From assembly GCF_014192475.1 (NCBI RefSeq), contig NZ_JACHXZ010000001.1, forward strand, positions 248,001-312,000: a stretch of DNA of 64,000 nt, read 5' to 3'. Both the position numbers and the translations under genes were made by a program. The stretch is from Simiduia aestuariiviva. GTDB taxonomy: Bacteria; Pseudomonadota; Gammaproteobacteria; Pseudomonadales; Cellvibrionaceae. Positions 43,555 to 52,208 of this stretch are shown here, in pieces (position 1 is the stretch's first letter; every line of letters begins with the position of its first letter). A model generated the notes under the pieces. That model searched no databases, was not told the origin of the DNA, and worked only from the letters and a program-made list of their open reading frames with translations.

Positions 43555-44607
43555 ATGTGGAAAAAACTTTTGCTGGCAATCAGTGCGCTGTGTGCCACTT
43601 TGTTCGTAGCTGTCTATTGGTTCTTTAGCTTGTTCACCGGTCAGGTAGACGTGCAAGAGCTGCCCAACACGCAACCCGAATCGCTTGCCTATGTGGCCAG
43701 TGGTTTGCCGCCAACCCGCGGTAATATTTTGATTGTGGTGACCAGTCAGGCACGTTTCCCTGGTACCGATACTGCAACAGGCTACGAGTTGACAGAATTG
43801 TCGCGCGCTTACTACGTGTTTACTGCCAATGGTTTTCAGGTTGACGTGGCAAGTCCGCAGGGCGGTTACGCGCCTATGGTGCTCGACAATGATGATATGG
43901 GGCCCTTCGATTACGCATTTCTGAATGACCCCGCCGCTCAAAAAAAATATAAGCACACAATGCCCTTGGCCGACGTCAATCCGGAAAACTATCGGGCCGT
44001 TTATTTTGCCGGCGGCAAGGGCACGATGTTCGATTTTCCCAATAATCCACACATCGCCAACCTGTTGGCCGTGCAGTTCGAGCGCGGCGGCGTGGTGGCA
44101 GCGGTGTGTCACGGACCGGCAGCTTTGCTAAATGCGCCATCGCTTGCCGGCCGTAATGTCACCGGTTTCACTAATGCCGAGGAGCTATTTCTAATACCCG
44201 ATGCCCGCACGCGATTTGGCTTTTTATTGGAAGACGCGCTGATTGCTCAGGGGGCAAATTTTAGTCAGGGGCCTTTGTATCTGCACCACGTGGTCGTGGA
44301 TGGGTCACTCATTACTGGTCAAAATCCTTGGTCGGTGTGGACGGTGGCCGAAGAAATGGTGGCTGCCTTGGGCTATGTGCCGGTGCCTCGGGCGATCACG
44401 GCCGAAGAGCGGTCGGTTACGTTGTTACAGCGTTTGGAGCTCGAGGGTGTGGAGGCCGCAATGCAGTCGATGAATCGACAAGCCGTTGCGCCAAAACGTA
44501 TGCTTCTGGCTATGCACGTTATTGTGTCACTAATGAAGGCCGATTTTGGGCGGGCCGTGGAGCAGTTACGGATATTGAATAAAGCGAAGGAGTTGGCATC
44601 CAATTAG
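43555..44607 (+). CDS. Membrane-anchored DJ-1/PfpI-family protein
   Basis: The protein has 350 residues. It has an N-terminal transmembrane anchor (LLLAISALCATLFVAVYWFF) and a class-I glutamine amidotransferase-like domain of the DJ-1/HSP31 kind. The nucleophile elbow is AAVCHGPAALL (Cys185), with NPENYRAVYFAGGKGTMFDF before it. A C-terminal helical tail of about 80 residues has no match I recognise. Relatives act as glyoxalases, deglycases or chaperones. The ATG at 43555 (GGAG 9 nt upstream) is preferred to one at 43540. The shared promoter motif ties it to the two-component system. Confidence 0.82.
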   Translation: MWKKLLLAISALCATLFVAVYWFFSLFTGQVDVQELPNTQPESLAYVASGLPPTRGNILIVVTSQARFPGTDTATGYELTELSRAYYVFTANGFQVDVASPQGGYAPMVLDNDDMGPFDYAFLNDPAAQKKYKHTMPLADVNPENYRAVYFAGGKGTMFDFPNNPHIANLLAVQFERGGVVAAVCHGPAALLNAPSLAGRNVTGFTNAEELFLIPDARTRFGFLLEDALIAQGANFSQGPLYLHHVVVDGSLITGQNPWSVWTVAEEMVAALGYVPVPRAITAEERSVTLLQRLELEGVEAAMQSMNRQAVAPKRMLLAMHVIVSLMKADFGRAVEQLRILNKAKELASN

Positions 44608-44903
44608 CACATGTTTGCAATCCAATATTGAGATATTGTGCGCTCTTAACAAAGCAGACGTCAGCTAGATCTATCAATCAAGCACCGATCACAGATTGAT
44701 CCTTTTAGACAAAAAGATCCAGCTGGCGTCGATAGTTAACGGCCTCGCAAATCCTTTTCGTTGTGCGCTGTGCCTATAAAGGTTAAATTGTAGCGCTTCT
44801 CGAAGGCGTGTTCGTCGACAAAGTTGAGGGCAGGCGAACCTTAGGGCTTTTTTATGCGACTGAGTTGTTCGAGCGAGTATCTATAATAATCTATCAGGGA
44901 TGA
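44608..44903. other. Intergenic spacer without recognisable genes
   Basis: About 296 bp of AT-richer sequence separates the DJ-1 gene from the acyltransferase gene. The dyad-like words GATCAC/ATTGATCC and AAAAGATCC occur, but I see no clear terminator or RNA. Confidence 0.4.
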
Positions 44904-46064
44904 ATGATGGAAAAGCATGTGGTAGACCGAAGCGCAGATGGGCGATTTTTCTATATCGACTTTCTGCGGGTTGCGGCAATTGTCATGATGTTCATTTTTC
45001 ATGTAAACATGATATTCGTGGCCGAATGGGACTGGCATATAAAAAATGTGAGTCAAAGCAACGTATTGATGGAGGTTAATTATTGGATGGCATTCTTTAG
45101 AATGCCGCTATTATTCTTCGTTTCCGGCTTTATTTCTTGCATCCTGTTGGAAAAGTGGTCTAGTCGAAAGTTTATCGCCGAGCGGTTCAATCGCCTTATT
45201 TTGCCAACAGTTATCTGGACATTTGTGCTTGTGGCACCTCAGATATACTTTGAGCGTAAGCTGCAGGGGGCGGAATATAGTTATATTGAGTTCTACAGTA
45301 CTTTCTTAGAATTCAAGTGGTGGCCAGAGGGCAATTTTCACTGGTTGCACTTGTGGTTTATCCCCTATTTGTTTGTCTACAATCTGCTATCAATACCTGT
45401 GCTCTATGTCATTCAAAGAGTAGGTGTTAAATTTCCAGCAGCCATGTCAAGTAAGTCGGTCTCTTATTTGATTTGTCTTTTTGTGACTGTCGCTGTAATC
45501 CCCTACATTTGGCTCAGTGTAAACTACCCTGTAACCTACGACTTGATTCACGACTATGCGCGCCACGCGCAATTTTTCCCCTTTGTTGTTGCGGGATTGC
45601 TTGCGTACAAATTTAAGGTCATTGCTGATTTTCTGGAAGAAAAAAGGGCAGTTTTTTTGCGCTTAGCCTTCTTGGCTATAGTGTTGATTAACGTTGTGCG
45701 ATGGAACGGTTGGGAGCCTAGATACCTATGGGATGACTGGCTGAGTCACCCGGCGTCCTATTTGTTCCTGATCTTACTTAGTGTCAATTCGTGGTTTTGG
45801 GTGATGGCTCTCTTGGGATATGGCAAGCGCTATCTGAATAGAGGCTCTAGTGTGCTTTCCTATTGCAATAGGGCTGTATATCCATTCTACATTTTGCATC
45901 AAACTGTAATAGTCGTTTTAGGCTACTATGTCGTGCAAACGGCAGACAGTGATGCGTTTAAATACGTATTTTTACTGGTGGCCTGTTTTATCATTAGTGC
46001 GGCAATTTATCATTTGTATATACACCCCTTTAAAGTAGTGAGGTTTTTGTTCGGTGCAAAATGA
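44904..46064 (+). CDS. Acyltransferase family 3 membrane protein
   Basis: The protein has 386 residues and about ten transmembrane helices. The family marks are RFFYIDFLRVAAIVMMFIFH at the N-terminus (catalytic His), FRMPLLFFVSGF and LHLWFIPYLF. These enzymes move acetyl or succinyl groups to sugars of surface glycans or to other lipids. The gene has lower GC than its neighbours, which suggests transfer. The start ATG follows AGGGATGA. Confidence 0.88.
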   Translation: MMEKHVVDRSADGRFFYIDFLRVAAIVMMFIFHVNMIFVAEWDWHIKNVSQSNVLMEVNYWMAFFRMPLLFFVSGFISCILLEKWSSRKFIAERFNRLILPTVIWTFVLVAPQIYFERKLQGAEYSYIEFYSTFLEFKWWPEGNFHWLHLWFIPYLFVYNLLSIPVLYVIQRVGVKFPAAMSSKSVSYLICLFVTVAVIPYIWLSVNYPVTYDLIHDYARHAQFFPFVVAGLLAYKFKVIADFLEEKRAVFLRLAFLAIVLINVVRWNGWEPRYLWDDWLSHPASYLFLILLSVNSWFWVMALLGYGKRYLNRGSSVLSYCNRAVYPFYILHQTVIVVLGYYVVQTADSDAFKYVFLLVACFIISAAIYHLYIHPFKVVRFLFGAK

Positions 46065-46224
46065 CATTGCGGAGGGGTTGAAGTGTCGTCAAATCCGTCG
46101 CCGCGATTCTCGGCAACCGTTAAGATCACGTGAAAGACTTCAAGCTAGGTGTGTCGAGTGGTTAATAGCTTGAAAAACTCGTAGACAATGGCCCGCTATA
46201 ATTACTCGCATTCAGGAGACTAGT

Positions 46225-46383
46225 ATGAGCAACAATGTGCACAGCGAATTGATAGCAACGCTCGTAGGTAAGCAGGTGCGAATTTATACTACGGGCGACT
46301 TTTTGACGCAGGATCATCTGCCTGATCGCGTGAATATTGAGTTATCGGAGACGCGACATATCGTGCGTATTTGGCAGGGCTAG
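46225..46383 (+). CDS. Mini-protein resembling peptidase inhibitor I78
   Basis: This is a 52-residue frame with a good AGGAG site 6 nt before the ATG. The pattern LIATLVGKQVRIYTTGDFLT, HLPDRVNIELSETRHIVRIW resembles the I78 inhibitor core (G-x-x-VR...PDR+NIE...V.R). It has no signal peptide, whereas many I78 proteins are lipoproteins. It lies directly before the pilin-like gene. Inhibitor activity is an inference. Confidence 0.65.
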   Translation: MSNNVHSELIATLVGKQVRIYTTGDFLTQDHLPDRVNIELSETRHIVRIWQG

Positions 46384-46397
46384 GGTAATCGCGTGCG

Positions 46398-46844
46398 ATG
46401 AAGATGTTACTAAAAAAATATGCGCCACTGCTGATGTTAGTGTTGGTGATCATTGGTTTTCAGTGGTACAGCAATGCGCGCACGGCACGTTATGAGGCGC
46501 TGGCCTACCTCAGTGAAGGGCTGGTTATTGGCGCGCCGGTTAAAATGCAGGTGGCGATGTACTACCAGATGCACGGCGAGTTCCCATCCTCTAACCAAGC
46601 TGTGGCGCTGCCGCCACCCAGTAGCTATAAGGGGCAGTCACTAACCCGTCTCGCCATTTCGACGGGGGGAATTATTACCCTGACCTACGATAAAAAATCG
46701 GGCGTGCACAATGGCATTATTGAGTTGATTCCCAGTATCGATGCGCGCCAAAGTATTCGTTGGGAATGTTTCACGCCCAGCTACCGGGCGGTGCCTAACT
46801 GCCCCTATATTTCTGTTAAAGGTCCCCGCGGCACCGCTTGGTAA
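46398..46844 (+). CDS. Pilin-like globular domain on a plain membrane anchor
   Basis: The protein has 148 residues. An N-terminal membrane helix (YAPLLMLVLVIIGFQWY) is followed by a region like the PilA C-terminal half: GAPVKMQVAMYYQMHGEFPS, PPPSSYKGQSL, TGGIITLTYD, IIELIPS, RWECFTPSY...VPNCPY with the disulfide loop cysteines. It lacks the prepilin-peptidase motif (G-F-T-L-x-E), so it is not processed as a pilin. It may be a membrane-tethered relative used in assembly or inhibition. Confidence 0.65.
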   Translation: MKMLLKKYAPLLMLVLVIIGFQWYSNARTARYEALAYLSEGLVIGAPVKMQVAMYYQMHGEFPSSNQAVALPPPSSYKGQSLTRLAISTGGIITLTYDKKSGVHNGIIELIPSIDARQSIRWECFTPSYRAVPNCPYISVKGPRGTAW

Positions 46845-46853
46845 AGGCCGCGC

Positions 46854-47435
46854 TTACTCAGAGCCCCATGGTGCGACGGGCGTCGGCACTGGCTGGCTCA
46901 AATCAAAGTCCACGCGAAACTCCCGCCCCTCGCGCACCATTCGATAAGTAAAGACCGTTGGGTAGTGATAGAACTGCCAAGTGTTGCCGTTGGATTGTGG
47001 TATCCCCTCTCGCACAAACATCTCTTTGGTTGCGCCATCGGCCGGGAATGACTGCACCTGCGCCCATCCCGTTTCTTGCGTGTGGCCGCCGTACTGAGTG
47101 ATAGCGTCTTCACTGCCGTCGCGATGGCGGTGGTCGTGTTTGAGCTGGAGGCCGGTGTCGGTTTTAGTGAGCACCCAGGTGCGCGAGGCGTCTTCGCCCA
47201 CATGAAAGGGAATGCGAATCGCGCGTTCACCGCACTGGCGCACGTGCATGATCAGGGGCTTGTTTGCAAAGTCACCACCGGGGGCATTGTCGACCGTCAC
47301 TTTGCCCGCAAAGGCTTTGCCACATAGGGGTTTTAGGCTGCTAAAAAAGGCCTCTTGTGCCGGGGCCGGAGCGGCAGTTGCCACTGCGCCGGTGGCGAGT
47401 AGTAGGGCGACAGTCATCGTGCGTAACGCGTGCAT
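46854..47435 (-). CDS. Secreted protein of unknown function
   Basis: The protein has 193 residues, with a signal peptide (MHALRTMTVALLLATGAVAT) and an Ala/Pro linker. The mature part has one cysteine pair (KPLCGKAF... VRQCGER) and a region rich in His/Asp (LKHDHRHRDGSEDAITQYGG) that could bind metal. It is convergent with the pilin-like gene. No family was recognised. Confidence 0.65.
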   Translation of the reverse strand: MHALRTMTVALLLATGAVATAAPAPAQEAFFSSLKPLCGKAFAGKVTVDNAPGGDFANKPLIMHVRQCGERAIRIPFHVGEDASRTWVLTKTDTGLQLKHDHRHRDGSEDAITQYGGHTQETGWAQVQSFPADGATKEMFVREGIPQSNGNTWQFYHYPTVFTYRMVREGREFRVDFDLSQPVPTPVAPWGSE

Positions 47436-47510
47436 AAATAGTCCATTCGTTCGTAAGCTGGACTTGCAACTTACCAGTGAAGGGACGGCGCGGCAATGAA
47501 GGGGCTCAGG

Positions 47511-48233
47511 CTAATCGTGGCGCGACGGAAAAAACACGGAGCGCAGCCAATTCCACCAGCCATTGCCCGCCATTACATATTTATCCAGTTGATCCTGATT
47601 TCGGTAATAGTGTTCTGGGTTTTGAAACAGCGAGGCACGGGTAAGCATTTTGCGTTTTGGGTTTAGGGTTTTGACCACCTTTGCGGGGTTGCCGGCGACA
47701 ACGGTATTGGCAGGAACATCTTTGGTTACGACGCTGCCGGCACCCACCACACTGTTGTCACCGATGGTCACGCCCTTGCAGACAATGGCGCTGTCGCCCA
47801 CCCAAACGTTATTGCCTAGCGTTATGGGGTGGCTGCAGCGAAACGGGCGCGTGCGATTGTAGAGGCCGTGCCAGTCTGAATCTGAAATGTACACGTTGGC
47901 GGCTAGCATACTGTTGTCGCCAATGTGGATGCCCACATTTGATGCGATGCGCACGCCCGGAGAAATCAAAACATTGTCGCCTATGTAGATGGCGCCTTGG
48001 CTTTGTTTGCCTGACCAGCAAGTCAACTGAACGGGATTGTGGCGCGCGGAAATAATGTGGGCACAGCTGCCCAGATGAATGCCGGCACCAAACACCGAAA
48101 CCGTCCATGGCGCCACCACTTGCAGCCCGCGACCACAGCGATCAAATTGTGGCCGTAGAAAGCGCCGCGTGTAAAAGCGATTGAATTGATTGCTCAGCCA
48201 CTTGAGGGCGTAGGGGCGATTATTTTTTCGCAT
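47511..48233 (-). CDS. Hexapeptide-repeat acetyltransferase
   Basis: The protein has 240 residues. The left-handed beta-helix is made of hexapeptide repeats (IGDNVLISPGVRIASNVGIH, VWVGDSAIVCKGVTIGDNSV, VVGAGSVVTKDVPANTVVAG), with the typical end GNPAKVVK. It is related to WcaF/maltose O-acetyltransferases and uses acetyl-CoA on sugars. It is divergent from the methyltransferase gene at 48336 and probably serves the nearby glycan genes. Confidence 0.88.
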   Translation of the reverse strand: MRKNNRPYALKWLSNQFNRFYTRRFLRPQFDRCGRGLQVVAPWTVSVFGAGIHLGSCAHIISARHNPVQLTCWSGKQSQGAIYIGDNVLISPGVRIASNVGIHIGDNSMLAANVYISDSDWHGLYNRTRPFRCSHPITLGNNVWVGDSAIVCKGVTIGDNSVVGAGSVVTKDVPANTVVAGNPAKVVKTLNPKRKMLTRASLFQNPEHYYRNQDQLDKYVMAGNGWWNWLRSVFFPSRHD

Positions 48234-48335
48234 GTGTATTTACGTCATTCCTCTGCGCGGGTCATTTTTGAGTTTGGCGTTGCAATTTTGCGGTACACTG
48301 GGTCTTTAATTTTTACCACTGGCAGCGTAGATTTT

Positions 48336-48959
48336 ATGAAATTGCTACACACTGAAAATTTTGATATTTCCACCGTGAAAGGTTTTCTCGCTGAGGACGA
48401 AGGCGAGGGCTTGTATCAATTGGCACTCACTGCCAGTGAAATGGGCCCCTGCTTAGAAGTCGGCAGCTATTGTGGTAAATCCACGGTGTTTTTGGGTGCA
48501 GCTTGTCAGCAGCACGGTCAAACGTTGTTTGCCGTTGACCACCATCGCGGTTCCGAAGAACATCAGCTGGGCGAGGAGTACCACGACCCAGACTTGTTTG
48601 ATGGCAGCGTACAAAAAATGGATAGCTTTCGCACCTTTCGCGACACCCTAAGCCGTGCCCGACTCGAAGATACCGTGGTGCCCATCGTGGCGCCATCCAC
48701 GGTGGCTGCACGCCATTGGGCGACGCCACTGGCCTTGGTTTTCATCGATGGCGGTCACGCCTATGAGACTGCCTTGGGTGATTACCGCAGCTGGGCCGCC
48801 CATGTGATGCCGGGCGGCTTGTTGCTGATTCACGACATTTTTCCCAACCCCGCAGATGGCGGCCAAGCGCCTTACGACATCTATAAGCTGGCGCTGGCAT
48901 CCGGCCTGTTTGAAGCCTTGCCAACAATCAATACCCTCGGTGTACTGCGCCGTCTTTAA
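48336..48959 (+). CDS. Class I SAM-dependent methyltransferase (Methyltransf_24 type)
   Basis: The protein has 207 residues. The SAM-binding motif is ACLEVGSYCGKST-like (CLEVGSYCGKSTVFLG). Later come LFAVDHHRGSEEH, LVFIDGGHAYETALGDYRSW and GGLLLIHDIF, as in sugar or cephalosporin-hydroxylase-like methyltransferases. The ATG at 48336 starts the conserved part. It is convergent with and overlaps by 4 nt the prenyltransferase-like gene end. Confidence 0.85.
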   Translation: MKLLHTENFDISTVKGFLAEDEGEGLYQLALTASEMGPCLEVGSYCGKSTVFLGAACQQHGQTLFAVDHHRGSEEHQLGEEYHDPDLFDGSVQKMDSFRTFRDTLSRARLEDTVVPIVAPSTVAARHWATPLALVFIDGGHAYETALGDYRSWAAHVMPGGLLLIHDIFPNPADGGQAPYDIYKLALASGLFEALPTINTLGVLRRL

Positions 48960-50029
48960 ACGGTGAGCGTGCGTGACTTGCGCTGTTGCGCGGGTGCCAA
49001 TAGGTTTACCTGCGTAAACAAGCGCGCCGCCGGCGTGTGCTCGGTGAGCGCATCGGCGGCCAATAAAATTGCACCGCTGGTCCAGGTGGTCTTTTCCTCG
49101 GGCCAGACGACCTTGTCGCGAAATTGGTAGCCCATCCAATAGCCGCCATCACTGTCTAAAAATTGGTGTAGCCAGCTGTATAAATTCACGGCGCGCGCGT
49201 GGTCGCCAATGGCGAGTAGGGCCATGGTCAGCTCGCAACTCTCCGCAATGGTGACCCAGGGTTCATCGCTGACACAGCGGCAACCGAGATTGTTCTCTAC
49301 GAAAGTGGACCAGCGGCTGTCGATGCGTTTGCGCGCGTCGTCGCCAGTGATGACGCCGGTGAGCACGGGGTAAAACCAGTCCATGGAATAGCGTGCCTTG
49401 CTCTCCCAGGTGCGATCGAAGCGCTCGGGTTTATGTCGCAAGCAATCCACCAAGCGGGTGCGCGCCGTGCGCCAGTGCTGGCAGTCTTCCGCCAAAACTA
49501 CGGCGATATTAATGGCGCACTCCAAGCTTTTGGCAATGGAACTGTTGGCGGTAATCAGGGCATCGCCAAGACCGCAATCTTGTTCATCGACGGCCCAGTC
49601 TATTTCGCCGTGGACGCTTTGGAAACGCAGCACAAAGTTGATGGCCTGACGCACCATTTGCCAATGGTGCTGTAAAAAGCTGCGGTCTTCAGTGATCAAA
49701 TAGTGGTGCCAAATGCCCGTGGCGACGTAGGCGATAAAATTTGTCTCGCGCTTTTTTTTGCACAGGGCTTGGTTGTTTCGGTAGTGATTCCACCAGCTGC
49801 CATCTGCCAGCTGCTGATCGGCGAGCCATTGATAGGCCAGTTCGGCCGCCGCCCACTCGCCCGCGATAGACAGGCCCATGGCCGCCTCGGTGTGATCCCA
49901 AGGGTCGGCTTTATCGCCGCGGTACCAGGGAATGCAGCCGTCTTCAAATTGCTGCGCCAAAATGTAATTGACGGTGGGTGCTAGCAGCGCCTTGGGAAAT
50001 CGGCCTTTTTGTAGCAGAAGTGATGTCAC
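48956..50029 (-). CDS. Alpha/alpha-barrel protein, prenyltransferase-like or glycosidase-like
   Basis: The protein has 357 residues, all helical, with repeats of aromatic-rich helices: YILAQQFEDGCIPWYRGDKA, WLADQQLADGSWWNHYRNNQ, FLDSDGGYWMGYQF. The QxxDGSW/GGYW words are those of terpene-cyclase/prenyltransferase (QW-like) and six-hairpin barrels. Proteins annotated as prenyltransferase of this type sit next to GT4 and methyltransferase genes in some Proteobacteria. No catalytic DxDD motif is seen, so the activity is uncertain. The start overlaps the stop of the methyltransferase gene upstream. Confidence 0.65.
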   Translation of the reverse strand: MTSLLLQKGRFPKALLAPTVNYILAQQFEDGCIPWYRGDKADPWDHTEAAMGLSIAGEWAAAELAYQWLADQQLADGSWWNHYRNNQALCKKKRETNFIAYVATGIWHHYLITEDRSFLQHHWQMVRQAINFVLRFQSVHGEIDWAVDEQDCGLGDALITANSSIAKSLECAINIAVVLAEDCQHWRTARTRLVDCLRHKPERFDRTWESKARYSMDWFYPVLTGVITGDDARKRIDSRWSTFVENNLGCRCVSDEPWVTIAESCELTMALLAIGDHARAVNLYSWLHQFLDSDGGYWMGYQFRDKVVWPEEKTTWTSGAILLAADALTEHTPAARLFTQVNLLAPAQQRKSRTLTV

Positions 50030-50733
50030 TGTGATTCCTCGGTGCGGTAGTACATCACCACACTTTTCCCCATTAGGGGGTTAAGTAATTTTTCCAGGGT
50101 CTGGGTGAGCCAAGGTTTTTGCATTAAGTCCCACACCAATAATTTGTGGTAGGCGCGAATTAATCGCGACTGATCCTGCCGTTGCCAAAGCGCGCATTTT
50201 AACCACCAAAACGGTGCGTGCAGTGCGTGCGCCCAATGGCGTTTGTAGCGGCGGAAACCGAGCTGTTCAATTTCGCCATTGAGTTGTCCACTGTCAAAGA
50301 TGCGGATGTGCCCGCCCTCTACCTGATGGTATTCGGCACTAAAAGCCCAGCAAATTTTTTCTGGCCACGCGCGCGGCACGCTAATGGCGAGCAGGCCGCC
50401 GGGTTTCAGTACCCGCTGAATTTCGCGCAGTGCACCGGCGTAATCGGGCAGGTGCTCGAGCACCTCGCTGCAAATAATTTTGTCGAAGCTGTGGTCGGCG
50501 AAGGGCAGTTGCAGTGCGTCAGCCTGTTGCAGCAAGAAGTGGCCGCCGACCTTGGCGAAGGGGCGCTGGCGCGCTTGCGCAGTGCGCAAATCCGTTGCAC
50601 TCAGGTCGACGCCGACGGCGGTAATGTCGGCGGCTATATAGGCGTTGATTACATGTCGGCCTTCGCCGCAGCCGAGGTCTAGTAGCGTGTCGCCGGCCGT
50701 CAATGGAAAGTGCGTAAAATCAACGGTGAGCAC
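50026..50733 (-). CDS. Class I SAM-dependent methyltransferase (Methyltransf_11 type)
   Basis: The protein has 235 residues. Motif I is LLDLGCGEGRHVI, then AVGVDLSATDL, QADALQLPFADHSFDKIICS and EVLEHLPDYAGALREIQRVL, GGLLAISVP. The substrate is probably a sugar or a lipid carrier product of the adjacent genes. It overlaps the GT4 gene by 14 nt and the barrel-protein gene by 4 nt, so the three genes form one translationally linked operon. Confidence 0.88.
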   Translation of the reverse strand: MLTVDFTHFPLTAGDTLLDLGCGEGRHVINAYIAADITAVGVDLSATDLRTAQARQRPFAKVGGHFLLQQADALQLPFADHSFDKIICSEVLEHLPDYAGALREIQRVLKPGGLLAISVPRAWPEKICWAFSAEYHQVEGGHIRIFDSGQLNGEIEQLGFRRYKRHWAHALHAPFWWLKCALWQRQDQSRLIRAYHKLLVWDLMQKPWLTQTLEKLLNPLMGKSVVMYYRTEESQ

Positions 50734-52057
50734 GGTGGGCTCCAGATTGCGAAGGGGTGTTTACGCGCGCTCGATAGTAGGTGGTGAAGGTTTCGGCAAC
50801 GCGCGCCCAGCTGAAGTTTTGTTCGATGCGCGCGCGCGCCTTGGCGCTCAGCATGGCGCGCAGGGCGGGCTTGTCGAAAATTTGCGAAATGGCCTGGGCG
50901 ATGGCGGTGGCATCGCCGGCGGGCACGCTTAGCGCGGCGTCGCCCACAACTTCGGGAATGGCGCCGCCGCTGCTCGCCACGAGTGGCAGCCCGCAGGCCA
51001 TGGCTTCACCGGCCGGCAATCCAAATCCCTCGTAGAGCGAGGGCACAACGGCGGCCAGCGCACCGTTGTAATGTCGCACCAATGCCTCGGTACTAATGCC
51101 GGAGATAAAGGTCACGCAATTGCGCAGGCCCAAGGCATCGAGGCGTCGCTCGGTATCGCCGCCGGCCTGCAACTTGCCGATGACCGTGAGCTGGATGGCC
51201 GGGTAGTGCGGTCGCAATTGGTGCATGGCCTCCAGTAAAAAGCGCAACCCCTTGAGGGGCTGGTCGGCACTGGCGGTGGTGATCAGGCTGAAGGGCGTTT
51301 TGGCGATGCTCGAGTCGGGTTTAAAGACTTCGGTATCGATGCCATTGGGAATCACATCTATGGACGTCGCGGGGCGATCAAACGCAGTGGCAATGTCGGT
51401 GCGCGACTGCTCCGAAACGGTCACTACGTGTGCGAGTTTTTGGGTGACGCGCTTTTGCATGCGTAAAAAAGAATGCCAGCGTTTGATGAGCAGTCGCATG
51501 CCCCAGTTGGATTCTTGTTCGAGCTTCAATTCCAGATCGCGGGTGATGGGGTGGTGCACTGTGGCAACTACGGGCAGGCCCCGCCGCTGCAACGTGAGCA
51601 GCCCCCATGCCAAGCACTGGTTGTCGTGAATCACGTCGTAACGCTGGCCATATTGCAGCAAGTATTTGGCAGCTCGTCGACCAAAGGTGTAGGGCTCGGC
51701 AAACCCTCCGGTGAGCTTACTGCACCATTCAAAGGTGTCGGTGTAGCTAGTGAGGTGGCGCAGGCGCAGCGCGCGCAGCGGATCTTCTACGGCGAATAAG
51801 TCGAGACTCGGCATTTTTATGAGCCGCACGCCGTCCACTAAGTCGGGGTAGGGCGGGCCGGAAATCACGTCAACTTGATGGCCCATTGCCAGCAGTGCTT
51901 TGCTGAGATAGTGCAGGTAGATCCCTTGGCCGCCCACGTGCGGGTGCGAGCGATAGCCCAACAGGCAAATGCGCAGCGCAGGTTGCCCGTCTGTTGCTAA
52001 GCCAGAAATGGCCTGTGCGCTATTGATGTTGGCCTGGGCGAGCGTGCGTGCGTTCAT
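50720..52057 (-). CDS. GT4-family glycosyltransferase
   Basis: The protein has 445 residues. It has the GT-B fold with N-terminal GYRSHPHVGGQGIYLHYLSK and the C-terminal donor site VPSLYEGFGLPAGEAMACGL (the EGFGLPxxEAMAxG motif). It transfers a nucleotide-sugar residue, probably to a surface glycan or lipid. It is first in an operon of three minus-strand genes (50.7-48.9 kb). Confidence 0.9.
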   Translation of the reverse strand: MNARTLAQANINSAQAISGLATDGQPALRICLLGYRSHPHVGGQGIYLHYLSKALLAMGHQVDVISGPPYPDLVDGVRLIKMPSLDLFAVEDPLRALRLRHLTSYTDTFEWCSKLTGGFAEPYTFGRRAAKYLLQYGQRYDVIHDNQCLAWGLLTLQRRGLPVVATVHHPITRDLELKLEQESNWGMRLLIKRWHSFLRMQKRVTQKLAHVVTVSEQSRTDIATAFDRPATSIDVIPNGIDTEVFKPDSSIAKTPFSLITTASADQPLKGLRFLLEAMHQLRPHYPAIQLTVIGKLQAGGDTERRLDALGLRNCVTFISGISTEALVRHYNGALAAVVPSLYEGFGLPAGEAMACGLPLVASSGGAIPEVVGDAALSVPAGDATAIAQAISQIFDKPALRAMLSAKARARIEQNFSWARVAETFTTYYRARVNTPSQSGAHRAHR

Positions 52058-52208
52058 AGGGCGGTTCGATGTGAATGATTGCAGAGGGTATAGCGAATTG
52101 GTGGTGAGGCCAAGTGTGACCGATTATAGGGAGTGGGTCAGCGCTCGCCAACTCGAAAGGGCGACTTGGGAGTCAGCCGGCGCCGCCATGGGGCGCCGGC
52201 TGCAGTCA

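Noticed and set aside
52175-52201. Strong GC hairpin after the ZnuD-like gene as an intrinsic terminator
   Set aside because: The 10-bp stem is clear, but no T-tract follows on the minus strand.
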